The translations under genes were made by a program, and so were the position numbers. Shown piece after piece: positions 42,411 through 50,113 of a DNA stretch of 64,000 nucleotides; the stretch's first letter is position 1; every line of letters begins with the position of its first letter. The notes beneath the pieces were generated by a model. The model was not told where the DNA came from and did no database searches. It saw only the letters and a list, made by a program, of their open reading frames with translations. Source of the stretch: Hungatella sp. (lineage in GTDB: Bacteria > Bacillota > Clostridia > Lachnospirales > Lachnospiraceae); contig WASS01000015.1 of assembly GCA_009712635.1 (NCBI GenBank), positions 372,001 through 436,000 on the forward strand. The letters are read 5' to 3'.

Positions 42411-43922
42411 TTACTGATTTACTGCCCCTGTCACACCAGGTCCCACATTCACACCCTCATGGGTCTCACCTGGTTCTTCTGCCGGAGCTGCTGTGGTACT
42501 TTCCGTCTGTGGGTGAGTTTCCGGTACGGTCTCTTCGTGCTTTAAGGTGGTATTCCTCTGAATTACCTGCGGTTTTCCTTTATAACTGCTGTTATGAAGC
42601 GGCTCTTCCTTTATTACAGTGTCGCCCTTCTTTAATACACGGTAACTTTTAAAATATCCGCCGAGGGTTCCATTATCCACTACCTTTTCTGTTCCAAACG
42701 GCAGCGCTGTGTTTTCCTCATAGGTAACCGGAAGGGGATCGGAATCCTTCACCTTCTCTGAACGAATGGTAACCTTTACACCATCTTCCAGAACCGGGAT
42801 TCCTACGATAGATAGTTTTAAAGTAGTTCCATCTAAAGATGCCCGCAATACGATAGAAGAACTTCCGGTATTGATGAATTTTAAATCCGGTCCGGCATAG
42901 CCGTCAAAGCTGACCATGGCATCCTGTCCCTTTTCCACATAGGAGGGGGCAAAGCTGTGAGAATTCCGTTCCGTGGTTTTAAACCCGCTTTCTATAATCG
43001 CATGGTATAGTGTGGTGGAAACCTGACATACACCGCCGCCCGGCTCTTCAATTAAAACGCCGTTTCTGTATGCGCCTGCAGGCTGATATCCCTTTTCACT
43101 GGTACGGTTTCCTGTGGTATTATTAAAGGAAAATTCCTCACCAGGCTTTAAGACCACGCCATTGATGGCATTCACTGCAAGACTGATATTCTGATTCCGG
43201 TTTTTATTGGTGGTGGTTTTGGTTGTAAAGGTTCCGATTACCTTATACTGTTCCTTTGCCTGAGCCTGGGTCCTTACAGGTGCCTTAAGGGTAAACTCTG
43301 CTGGGATCTCTGCCTGAAAATTCTCTTTCTTAGCAGCATCCAGAAGCTGATTTACTAACTTCTCCTGGTCCAGTACTCTGCCATTCTGCTCTTTTGTATA
43401 ACTGTACGCTCCGGTTTTCTGGTCAAATGATTCTACCTGGGAATTGACTCCGTCTTTGTTCCAGCGCTTAGCAAGGGCTTCAGCCTGCTTTGTAAATGCT
43501 TCCTTCATGCTATCGTAATCAAACTGATAATCCTGTGGCTGATCTGCCGGAGTTTCACTCAGCTGCTTCATAATCTTCTCCAGCTGACCGTTTACTAAAT
43601 CATCGATCACAACTGCATCTGTTCCGTCCGTAACCGTCATTTCCCACTGATAACGCTCTTCTATGGTATCCTTGGCCTCTTTTACAGTCAATCCGGAGAG
43701 ATCGGTATTTCCAATCCTGGCTGATACCAGCGCTTTCTCCGGGACTGTTTCTTTTTCTTTGGTTTCTGTGATCACCTGGCTGCTGTCAGAATCTTTGGTT
43801 TTTTTACTGTTTCCAAAGCTATATAATATACCAACCGTTGACAGGGCAGCTATTAGCAATGATCCATAAATGATTCTCCGATTTCTTCTTTCACGTTTTC
43901 TTCTCGCCCTGTTTTTATCCAT
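42411..43922 (-). CDS. VanW-family membrane-anchored envelope protein
   Basis: The 503 residues begin with a basic head, one membrane helix at about 16-34 (IIYGSLLIAALSTVGILYSF), then a putative peptidoglycan-binding domain (about 60-215) and the VanW domain at about 230-370 (FSFNNTTGNRTSEKGYQPAG, GGGVCQVSTTLYHAIIESG, VSFDGYAGPDLKF). A G5-like beta domain follows, and the tail is a Thr/Pro/Glu linker. VanW-type proteins bind cell-wall material; the name comes from vancomycin-resistance clusters but does not imply resistance. It starts four bases after the CcdA gene, so it shares its operon. Confidence 0.9.
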   Translation of the reverse strand: MDKNRARRKRERRNRRIIYGSLLIAALSTVGILYSFGNSKKTKDSDSSQVITETKEKETVPEKALVSARIGNTDLSGLTVKEAKDTIEERYQWEMTVTDGTDAVVIDDLVNGQLEKIMKQLSETPADQPQDYQFDYDSMKEAFTKQAEALAKRWNKDGVNSQVESFDQKTGAYSYTKEQNGRVLDQEKLVNQLLDAAKKENFQAEIPAEFTLKAPVRTQAQAKEQYKVIGTFTTKTTTNKNRNQNISLAVNAINGVVLKPGEEFSFNNTTGNRTSEKGYQPAGAYRNGVLIEEPGGGVCQVSTTLYHAIIESGFKTTERNSHSFAPSYVEKGQDAMVSFDGYAGPDLKFINTGSSSIVLRASLDGTTLKLSIVGIPVLEDGVKVTIRSEKVKDSDPLPVTYEENTALPFGTEKVVDNGTLGGYFKSYRVLKKGDTVIKEEPLHNSSYKGKPQVIQRNTTLKHEETVPETHPQTESTTAAPAEEPGETHEGVNVGPGVTGAVNQ

Positions 43923-43926
43923 ATTC

Positions 43927-45258
43927 TTAGTCTCTTACTCCTTTCCTTGTCTGATCGATAATACTCTTCATAGTATCCTCTGATAACTGTCCGCTTGCAT
44001 ATCCAAATACATTGCCATCCCGGTCAATCATAAAGGTAGTTGGATAGGAGTATATCCCATACGCATCGAATAATTCTGCATTCGTATCCATGAGAACCGG
44101 ATAGGTGTATCCATTATCTTTTAAGAACTTTTTGATTCCCTCCTCATCCTTTTCATCCCCGTAACCAGGCGCTGCTACTCCAAGAACAATCAGTCCGTCA
44201 TCGCCCTCTGTGCTGTAGGTCTCATATATGTTCTGTATATCCGGCATTTCTGCCCTGCAGGGCGGACACCAGGTCGCCCAGAAATTTAAAAAGATGGTTT
44301 TCCCTTTATAATCCGATAGGGAATGTGTCTTGCCAAACTGGTCTGTTAAAGTAAAATCAATGGCCGGAAGGATCTGGTCTTCTTCGTTCTGGGTTTCCTC
44401 TGCCTGAGATTGGGATTCAGCCGTAGCTGCCTTTGTGGCAGATTCTTTTACCGTTTCAGATACCGTTTCCTTCGTTGCTGGTTCTGTCTCTTTTGCCGGT
44501 TTTGTTGATTCCCTGGTAAATGGAGACTTTACAGAAGACAGATATCCGGTCACAGAATTCATTTTTCCGGTAAACATCAGCAATCCCATGAGTATCATCA
44601 GCGCTCCGCCAACTTTAACAGCATTTTTAGCAACATTTCTGTGTTTCTTAAAAAACTCAAGAACAGATGTGGTGAAAAAACCCACTGCCAGAAATGGCAG
44701 AATAAATCCCAGGGTGTAGACTCCAATCAACATAAATCCCAGTGTTTTGGTGGAAGCAGATGCTGCCATGATCAGCACACTGGCCAGAGCAGTTCCTACA
44801 CAGGGCGTCCAGGCAAAGCTGAAGGTAAATCCCATAAGTAGGGCTGTAAACGGAGACATGGCCAGTTTATCAAAGGATACGGAAAGCCTGCGCTCCCTTC
44901 CCAGAAAAGAAGAATTTCCCAGGAATCCCAGCTGATATAATCCGAACATGATGACAAGAATTCCGCCTAGCCTTGCAAACAGAAGCTGATTGGTTCTAAA
45001 GAAGCTCCCCAGTGCCGAGACACCAATTCCCAGAAGAAAGAAAGTAAAACTGATTCCAATCACGAAAAAAATGGTATGTAACATAACCTTGCTTCGCTTA
45101 TAATAAATTCTTCCATCCTCACCTGTTACTCCGGTTCCTCCTGACAGATATCCTATATAGAGCGGAATCAAAGGCAGCACACAGGGTGAAAAAAAGCTTA
45201 TAATTCCCTGTAAAAATACGGTTAATACCGGAACACTCATGTCAATCGAAAATCCCAA
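43927..45258 (-). CDS. CcdA-thioredoxin (TlpA-like) fusion protein
   Basis: The 443 residues comprise a CcdA/DsbD-beta membrane domain (about 8-240; FFSPCVLPLIPLYIGYL near the start and FAWTPCVGTALA in the second half, each with the conserved Cys), a Thr/Glu/Ala linker, and a TlpA-like thioredoxin domain (about 300-443) with active site WATWCPPCRAE. Together they pass reducing power from cytoplasm to envelope. Reductive roles in cytochrome c assembly or oxidant repair are family knowledge; the substrate here is unknown. It is the first gene of the cargo operon. Confidence 0.93.
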   Translation of the reverse strand: MGFSIDMSVPVLTVFLQGIISFFSPCVLPLIPLYIGYLSGGTGVTGEDGRIYYKRSKVMLHTIFFVIGISFTFFLLGIGVSALGSFFRTNQLLFARLGGILVIMFGLYQLGFLGNSSFLGRERRLSVSFDKLAMSPFTALLMGFTFSFAWTPCVGTALASVLIMAASASTKTLGFMLIGVYTLGFILPFLAVGFFTTSVLEFFKKHRNVAKNAVKVGGALMILMGLLMFTGKMNSVTGYLSSVKSPFTRESTKPAKETEPATKETVSETVKESATKAATAESQSQAEETQNEEDQILPAIDFTLTDQFGKTHSLSDYKGKTIFLNFWATWCPPCRAEMPDIQNIYETYSTEGDDGLIVLGVAAPGYGDEKDEEGIKKFLKDNGYTYPVLMDTNAELFDAYGIYSYPTTFMIDRDGNVFGYASGQLSEDTMKSIIDQTRKGVRD

Positions 45259-45399
45259 ATGATTACCTCCTGTAAGTGATACTTTTACCGCCTGTTTCTG
45301 GCAGTTAACCTCGTGTTTCTGTACTATTTTTAATTACAGTTTATATTTGTAACTATAACATTCAGAATAAAAAGTGTCAAGATAGTAATCCAGGATTTA

Positions 45400-45450
45400 A
45401 CAGTGAAAAAAGCATAGATTTCTTCTGTCACATGGTCAGCGCCTGCTTTC
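45400..45450. other. Right att junction of element B in feoB
   Basis: The core CACATG is at 45429-45434, with element sequence AAAGCATAGATTTCTTCTGT on its left and feoB on its right. See the left junction at 40405. Confidence 0.92.
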
Positions 45451-46580
45451 CGCAGGCAGAACATCGTTTAAAGCACCGGTCTAAATTAAAGGCTACTCTG
45501 GGAAGATAACCAAAATCTTCCAGCAAAGTAAAGAGAGGAAAGAAAATGGCCATAGGCGGCAGCATAACCGATATTACCCATGCCAGCACCCGGTATACAC
45601 CGTGAATGAAAAGCCCGGACAGAACTGCCGGAACTCCCGCTGCATCTGCGGCAATGGATAAGCGGTCTTCGATACCAAATAATAAATTACTTAATAGCTG
45701 GGATGGATAATTGGCACCTGTGATAGTCAGCCAGAAAATCCCCAGAAGAACCAGAAACATAATAGGAAATCCAGTTGCTTTACTGGTAAAGAGACGATCC
45801 AGCTTCCTGTCTTTCCCGTTATAGGTTTTATTCTCAAATACCACTACTCCCTTACATAACTCTTCTGCTTTTCGGATAAATACAGCAGCCATATCGTCGC
45901 TGACCTGTTCCTGGCTGATCCCCTGCTCTTTCCATTCGCTCCAGATATCAGTAAGGCATGCCTTTACAGCTTCCGAATCTCCCAAAGGCTTTAAATATCT
46001 GTTAACTGCTCCCATCAGGTTTTCATTGGCATCTAAAAGCCTTGCACAAAGCCACCGTACCTTAACTGCTCCGTCTGATACTTCTTCCACAGCAGGAGCC
46101 AGCCTTTTAATTGCCTCTTCAATATATTGGGGATAATATATGAGCACAGGTCTCTTATAATTAGTCTCCTTTTCTTTGATGCACCGTTTTAACCCCTGGT
46201 AAATCTGGTTCAGTCCCTTTTTGCTTCTTGCTGTTGTTCCTGCTACAGGGGCGTGGAGCCGTTCCTCCAAAAGATCCAGATTTAAAACAATCCGTTTCTT
46301 CTTTGCCTCATCCATCAGGTTCACACAGACTACCACACGGTCTGCTGCCTCCATGATCTGGAGTACCAGGTTTAAATTCCTCTCCAGACAGGTGGCATCA
46401 CAAACAGTTACTACTGCATCGGGATTTTCAAAGCAGATGAAATCCCGTGCCACCTCCTCTTCTGTAGAGTGTGCCATAAGGGAATAGCAGCCTGGAATAT
46501 CCACCATAACATACCCCTGATCCCCATCCCGGCACCAGCCCTGGGCATTGGCAACCGTTTTGCCGGGCCAGTTTCCGGTG
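45432..46580 (-). pseudogene. feoB: feoB piece 2 of 4 (most of the G domain and first Gate half)
   Basis: Encodes FeoB from the second half of the switch I motif (NWPGKTVANAQG) to ALTM. It contains G3 DIPGCYS, G4 NLMDEAKKK, G5-like GTTARSKKG, and the first membrane helices with the initial Gate domain. The frame has no start codon near its left end; the first ATG (46507) would give a 359-residue protein lacking G1, and a stop at 45428 lies in element B. G1 (GNPNVGKS) is in piece 1. The G-domain is split within the switch I region by element A. Confidence 0.94.
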
Positions 46581-46605
46581 GGTTGATGGGGTTAGCCGAA
46601 AAATG
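46555..46605. other. Left att junction of element A in feoB
   Basis: The core TCCGGTG is at 46574-46580 with feoB (TGCCGGGCCAGTT) on the left and element DNA (GGTTGATGGGGTTAGCCG) on the right. The same core occurs at 48999-49005. The inner flanks are inverted-repeat-like with about two thirds identity. Confidence 0.88.
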
Positions 46606-46885
46606 AAAAAAAGTCATTTTAACACTGTCAGATTAAAATCAGGAAGTCAGAATACGGGTTTGTGATGGAAGTTTGTTCAAACTGTGAAATATTTGTGAAT
46701 TTATTCTTAATTTTAACTGATTTCTATTTTTTTAATACAACTTAATTTTTTTTAAGAAATAAATAACAAATTTGGCATTGATTTTATTCAATTTCGGTGC
46801 TAAACTGAGTTCTGACTTCAGGGACATAGGACAACCGGAAGCCATACAACCATAATACCTATGCAGTCTCAAGGAGGATATAATT

Positions 46886-47230
46886 ATGAGGTTAACAACA
46901 AAGAAACTGGTACTGACAGGTGTTGCAGTATTAACAATGGCAGCTATCTCCGCATGTGGAAATACTAAAAGTTCTGAAACAACTGCCGCTACAAAAGCAG
47001 AAGTAACCACCGAAGCAACCACAAAACCAGCAGAAACTAAAAAAGATGTAAAAGAAAGCAGTTCCTTAGCAGAAACCAAAAAAGACGAGACTAAGAAAGA
47101 AGAAACAAAGAAAGATGAAACAACTGTTGCAGAGTCCAAGGCTGGTGACAGCAAAGTAACGGCAGAATCCACAGCAGCTGCAAAAGACAGCAAGTCAGCA
47201 GTAACAGAGACAAAGAAAGCTTCTAATTAG
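46886..47230 (+). CDS. Low-complexity lipoprotein of element A
   Basis: The 114 residues begin with a lipoprotein signal peptide (RLTTKKLVLTGVAVLTMAAI, lipobox ISAC) whose Cys would be lipidated. The mature part is entirely Lys, Glu, Thr, Ser and Ala repeats (KKDETKKEETKKDE), probably an extended, disordered surface chain. It starts after CAAGGAGGATATAATT. The role is unknown; it resembles a spacer or cell-surface charge modifier and is the only evident cargo of the element. Confidence 0.8.
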   Translation: MRLTTKKLVLTGVAVLTMAAISACGNTKSSETTAATKAEVTTEATTKPAETKKDVKESSSLAETKKDETKKEETKKDETTVAESKAGDSKVTAESTAAAKDSKSAVTETKKASN

Positions 47231-47256
47231 TTAGTAAGATTCCTACATAGCATTTC

Positions 47257-47291
47257 AAAAGGCAGATCCGTCAATCCGATCTGCCTTTTTT
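47257..47291. terminator. Bidirectional terminator in element A
   Basis: AAAAGGCAGATC, CGTCAATCC, GATCTGCCTTTTTT. It serves the lipoprotein gene on the plus strand and lies nine bases past the end of the 49-codon gene on the minus strand. Confidence 0.9.
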
Positions 47292-47299
47292 ATATAGAA

Positions 47300-47449
47300 T
47301 CATTCCGTTGATCCAGTTTCTTTTTCTTCTTTTTTCCGAAGATTTTTCAGAGTGATTTCCACTCCCTCCTTTTCCCCTATAATTCTAGCCAGCGCTTCAA
47401 ATGCCCTGACCGGATCTGCCTGATTAACTGTGGTGATAGTATCTGCCAC
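47300..47449 (-). CDS. 49-residue protein beside recombinase A
   Basis: A GTG after AAAGGAGGTGGTAGTA opens 49 codons beginning MADTITTVNQADPVRAFEAL and ending KKEEKETGSTE. It is acidic and basic by turns, with helix potential. It is divergent from the recombinase and shares the terminator with the lipoprotein gene. A strong ribosome site and convergent terminator support it as a real gene. Like the small genes next to recombinases in B and C, it is a candidate excision factor. Confidence 0.65.
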   Translation of the reverse strand: MADTITTVNQADPVRAFEALARIIGEKEGVEITLKNLRKKEEKETGSTE

Positions 47450-47577
47450 TACTACCACCTCCTTTCTGGTTAATTGTATGTTCCGTTGTTTGTCCTTCTT
47501 ACCTTATTTAAAGCAATCACAGAAAACGGGTTTTAATTTTCTGACGGAGGGAGTAGATTATACCAGGAGATGATAGA

Positions 47578-48975
47578 ATGAAACGTGCTGAGGAATCAGA
47601 AAAACTGCTGCGTGTAGCCGTCTACATCCGTGTGTCTTCCGATGAACAGGCGGAACGCGGCGATTCCATAAGAGATCAGAAAGAGCGGGGCATCAAATAC
47701 ATCGAAGAACATAAAAACATGGTTCTGCAGGATATTTATCTGGACGACGGCGTTTCCGGGCAGAAAATTGACCGGGACGACTTTACCCGTTTAATGAATC
47801 ACGTAAAGGAAGGGCTTGTGGATCTGATTATATTTACCAAACTGGACCGGTGGTTTCGCAGCCTGCGCCATTATCTCAATACCCAGGCTGTCCTGGAAAA
47901 ATATCATGCAGCATGGACCGCCATTGACCAGCCCTTCTTTGACACTTCCACTCCCTACGGCCGGGCTTTTGTGGCTCAATCCATGACCTGGGCTGAACTT
48001 GAGGCACAAAATGGAGGTCTTCGTGTGACTGACGTCTTTCGTACAAAGGTCACCCACGGCGAAGTCATAACAGGCAAGGTCCCACACGGATACCGGATTG
48101 AAAATAAGCATCTGGTACTGTCAGAGGAAGCCCCTGCCATACAAGATACGATTTATTATTTCTTAAAACATCAGTCCATGAATCAGACAGTAACATATTT
48201 AAAAGAGGCACACGGAATCATTATGTCTGTGCAGAACTTTAAACAGTCAATCCTTCGCAATGAAAAAATCACAGGACGTTATAGAAACAATGATACATAT
48301 TGTCCCCGTCTGATTTCCGATGACGCCTTCCATCAGATTCAGCGCATTCTGGATCTTAACAGCAATATAAAATCCGGACAGAAGTACCCCTACATTTTTA
48401 CCGGTCTTCTGGTGTGCGCCGAATGCGGTCAAAAAATGGGCGGCTGTCATATCAATACAGTTTCAAAGCGAAAAGACAAATCAGAACTCCGATATAAATA
48501 TCCAGCTTACGAATGCAAACGACACCGGTCTTCCAGGAAGTGTGGCAACGGTAGTGCAATCAGGGAAGTCCGCATTGAAGAATATCTTCTGAAAAATGTA
48601 AAAGAACAGTTTGGTTCCTATATAGCAGACTTTGAAGCAAAAAGCAAAAAAACAGTTGATAACCGTCAGAAAAAAAATCAGCTTCAGAAGAAAATTAACC
48701 GGTTAAAGGATTTATATTTAAATGAAGCAATTACACTGGAAGAATATAAAACTGACAGAGAAAAATTAGAGATTCAGCTGAACAACCTTTCTGATATAAA
48801 GCAGCCGGCTGAAAATCCGGAGGCTTTCATAAACATAATTAATAAAGATTTTGAAAGCATGTATCAGCACCTTGATAACCAGCAAAAGCGCCTGTTCTGG
48901 CGGTCAGTCATCAAAGAAATACGCCTGAGTAAGCGCTCCGGCTGTCACAGGGAATATACCATTATTTTTTTATAA
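47578..48975 (+). CDS. Large serine recombinase of element A
   Basis: The 465 residues comprise a resolvase domain (nucleophile Ser in AVYIRVSSDEQ, then IIFTKLDRWFRSLRH), a shortened recombinase domain and a zinc ribbon (LLVCAECGQKMGG ... YECKRHRSSRKCGNG) and a coiled-coil. It ends 24 bases before the right att core, the equivalent position to recombinases B and C but on the opposite strand. The start follows CAGGAGATGATAGA. Sequence differs markedly from the other two. Confidence 0.95.
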   Translation: MKRAEESEKLLRVAVYIRVSSDEQAERGDSIRDQKERGIKYIEEHKNMVLQDIYLDDGVSGQKIDRDDFTRLMNHVKEGLVDLIIFTKLDRWFRSLRHYLNTQAVLEKYHAAWTAIDQPFFDTSTPYGRAFVAQSMTWAELEAQNGGLRVTDVFRTKVTHGEVITGKVPHGYRIENKHLVLSEEAPAIQDTIYYFLKHQSMNQTVTYLKEAHGIIMSVQNFKQSILRNEKITGRYRNNDTYCPRLISDDAFHQIQRILDLNSNIKSGQKYPYIFTGLLVCAECGQKMGGCHINTVSKRKDKSELRYKYPAYECKRHRSSRKCGNGSAIREVRIEEYLLKNVKEQFGSYIADFEAKSKKTVDNRQKKNQLQKKINRLKDLYLNEAITLEEYKTDREKLEIQLNNLSDIKQPAENPEAFINIINKDFESMYQHLDNQQKRLFWRSVIKEIRLSKRSGCHREYTIIFL

Positions 48976-49025
48976 CAATTTTGCCCCTAAGTGCATGATC
49001 CGGTGTGCTGGTTCATCCCAGTCAG
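48975..49025. other. Right att junction of element A in feoB
   Basis: The core TCCGGTG is at 48999-49005 with element DNA (TTTTGCCCCTAAGTGCATGA) on its left and feoB (TGCTGGTTCATCCCAGTC) on its right. Confidence 0.88.
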
Positions 49026-49160
49026 CTGATTAAATACCGTACTTTTCCCCACATTGGGATTTCCGGCCAGAGCTATCACCAGATCTTCTGGCTCCTTTTT
49101 TTTAATTTCCAGTCCACAGTCTACCGATTTGATTCCCATGGATTCTCTGCTTAGTCCCAT
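48987..49160 (-). pseudogene. feoB: feoB piece 1 of 4 (N-terminus and G1)
   Basis: The ATG at 49160 overlaps the end of feoA by 10 bases. It encodes [20 protein letters not shown], then [18 protein letters not shown] and MNQHTG. The frame then enters element A and stops after S-C-T at 48987. This piece holds the GTP-binding P-loop (G1). FeoB is the membrane GTPase permease for Fe2+; with all elements removed the whole gene would code about 715 residues, a normal FeoB length. Confidence 0.95.
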
Positions 49161-49465
49161 ATATCTTCCTCCGCAGTGACACAGGCAGCCGCAATCCCCT
49201 CTCCATAACTAGGTTCAAAGGACTCCTGGTCGTTATTCTGTATTAAAACCCTGACGGAATCTTCATTACGCAGGGCAATTACAGCACCTCTGATTAAAAA
49301 TGCAGTTGGATCCCCAAGAGGACTCTTACCCACACACTCCACTACAGTGCCCTCAATCAGTCCCATATCCTGTAATCTGCGTCTCATATCATCACAAACG
49401 GTCAGTCTGGAAATGATTCCTTTCTGACCTCTTTTTAAGTCATTTAAGCAAAAGCGTCCCGACAT
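49151..49465 (-). CDS. feoA: Ferrous iron transport protein A
   Basis: The 104-residue SH3-like FeoA protein: [59 protein letters not shown]. It is thought to act with the FeoB G domain. The ATG at 49465 is preferred because CGGAGGTTAAAGAG precedes it; an in-frame ATG at 49492 lacks a good site. It is longer than most FeoA at its C-terminus (about 20 extra acidic residues). Its stop overlaps the feoB start. Confidence 0.92.
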   Translation of the reverse strand: MSGRFCLNDLKRGQKGIISRLTVCDDMRRRLQDMGLIEGTVVECVGKSPLGDPTAFLIRGAVIALRNEDSVRVLIQNNDQESFEPSYGEGIAAACVTAEEDIWD

Positions 49466-49557
49466 CTCTTTAACCTCCGAAAATGTTTCCATATCCTAAC
49501 ATATGCATTTGATAAAAAACAGGTTCCTGTCTCTTTAATCCCCCTGCCGCCATGGTA

Positions 49558-49583
49558 ATTCATAGAATCCGCCGGCTATGAAT
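49558..49583. promoter_or_regulatory. Inverted repeat between feoA and the DtxR-family gene
   Basis: ATTCATAG, ten bases, CTATGAAT, a perfect 8-bp dyad in the 156-base divergent intergenic region. A DtxR/MntR-type operator is a natural reading, though it does not closely match the usual consensus sequences. Confidence 0.5.
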
Positions 49584-49621
49584 AGATATAACTAACAGCC
49601 GTATATAAGGAGGAACTGACT

Positions 49622-50041
49622 ATGCCTCAGAACGATAATTTTTATACATTAAAGGGTTACTCTCTTTTGGAGCATACAAAAATCACATCCTCGATGGAAG
49701 ATTACCTGGAGATGATATACCGGTTATCTCAGGAGAACCAGCCTGTACGCATTAAGGAACTGGCAGAGTGTCTTCATGTCAAGCCCTCCTCTGCTTCAAA
49801 AATGACTGGTAATTTAAGGAAACAGGGGCTGGTTGGCTTTGAAAAATACGGGACCGTTTCTCTGACCAGTGACGGAAAGGAGTTAGGGGAATACCTCCTG
49901 TTCAGGCACCAGATTCTCACCCGTTTTTTTTGTTATGTCAATCAGAAAACCGATGATCTGGAGCAGGTGGAAAAAGTTGAGCATTTTATTGATCCGGAAA
50001 CAGTGTATAATATTCAAAAATGGTTGGATAAATTTGCATAG
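49622..50041 (+). CDS. DtxR/MntR-family metal-responsive regulator
   Basis: The 139-residue protein is an iron-dependent-repressor winged helix (SSMEDYLEMIYRLSQENQPV, RIKELAECLHVKPSSASKMT, GLVGFEKYGTVSLTSDG) plus the dimerisation/metal domain (KELGEYLLFRHQILTRFFCY, then VEKVEHFIDPE). It lacks the C-terminal SH3 domain of DtxR, as in MntR-type forms. It is divergent from feoA, so it likely represses feo when metal is plentiful. The ribosome site is AAGGAGGAACTGACT. Confidence 0.9.
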   Translation: MPQNDNFYTLKGYSLLEHTKITSSMEDYLEMIYRLSQENQPVRIKELAECLHVKPSSASKMTGNLRKQGLVGFEKYGTVSLTSDGKELGEYLLFRHQILTRFFCYVNQKTDDLEQVEKVEHFIDPETVYNIQKWLDKFA

Positions 50042-50047
50042 ATATGC

Positions 50048-50076
50048 TTGTGTGATTTGATATTTCGTCGTATACT
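50048..50076 (+). promoter_or_regulatory. Promoter of icd
   Basis: TTGTGT and TATACT separated by 17 bases, 37 bases before the start codon. Confidence 0.6.
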
Positions 50077-50113
50077 ATAGCATAACACGAACATTTCTAA
50101 GGAGGAGAAACAC

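Larger units (their letters stand above)
40405..45434. mobile_element. Integrative element B, about 5.0 kb, inserted in feoB
   Basis: Bounded by CACATG cores; removal joins feoB codons Q-A-L-T-M-C-M-G-F in frame. It contains four genes, all on the minus strand: a CcdA-thioredoxin fusion, a VanW protein, a 50-residue protein and a serine recombinase whose stop is 12 bases from the core. No replication, transfer or phage genes are present, so it resembles a transposon-like recombinase element carrying envelope/redox cargo. Confidence 0.92.
46574..49005. mobile_element. Integrative element A, about 2.4 kb, inserted in feoB
   Basis: Bounded by TCCGGTG cores; removal joins HTG to NWPG in frame. 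It contains only a lipoprotein gene, a small 49-codon gene and a serine recombinase. It carries no replication or transfer genes. It is one of the smallest serine-recombinase elements one could build: integrase, one surface protein and one small gene. The left 300 bases (46581-46885) hold only a promoter-like pair (TTGATT/TAAACT) and the lipoprotein ribosome site. Confidence 0.9.

Noticed and set aside
11351-49160. The feoB pieces as paralogous or decayed feoB copies
   Set aside because: They do not overlap. Their ends meet exactly at the repeated cores and the frame is intact across each join, so a single interrupted gene is the better reading.
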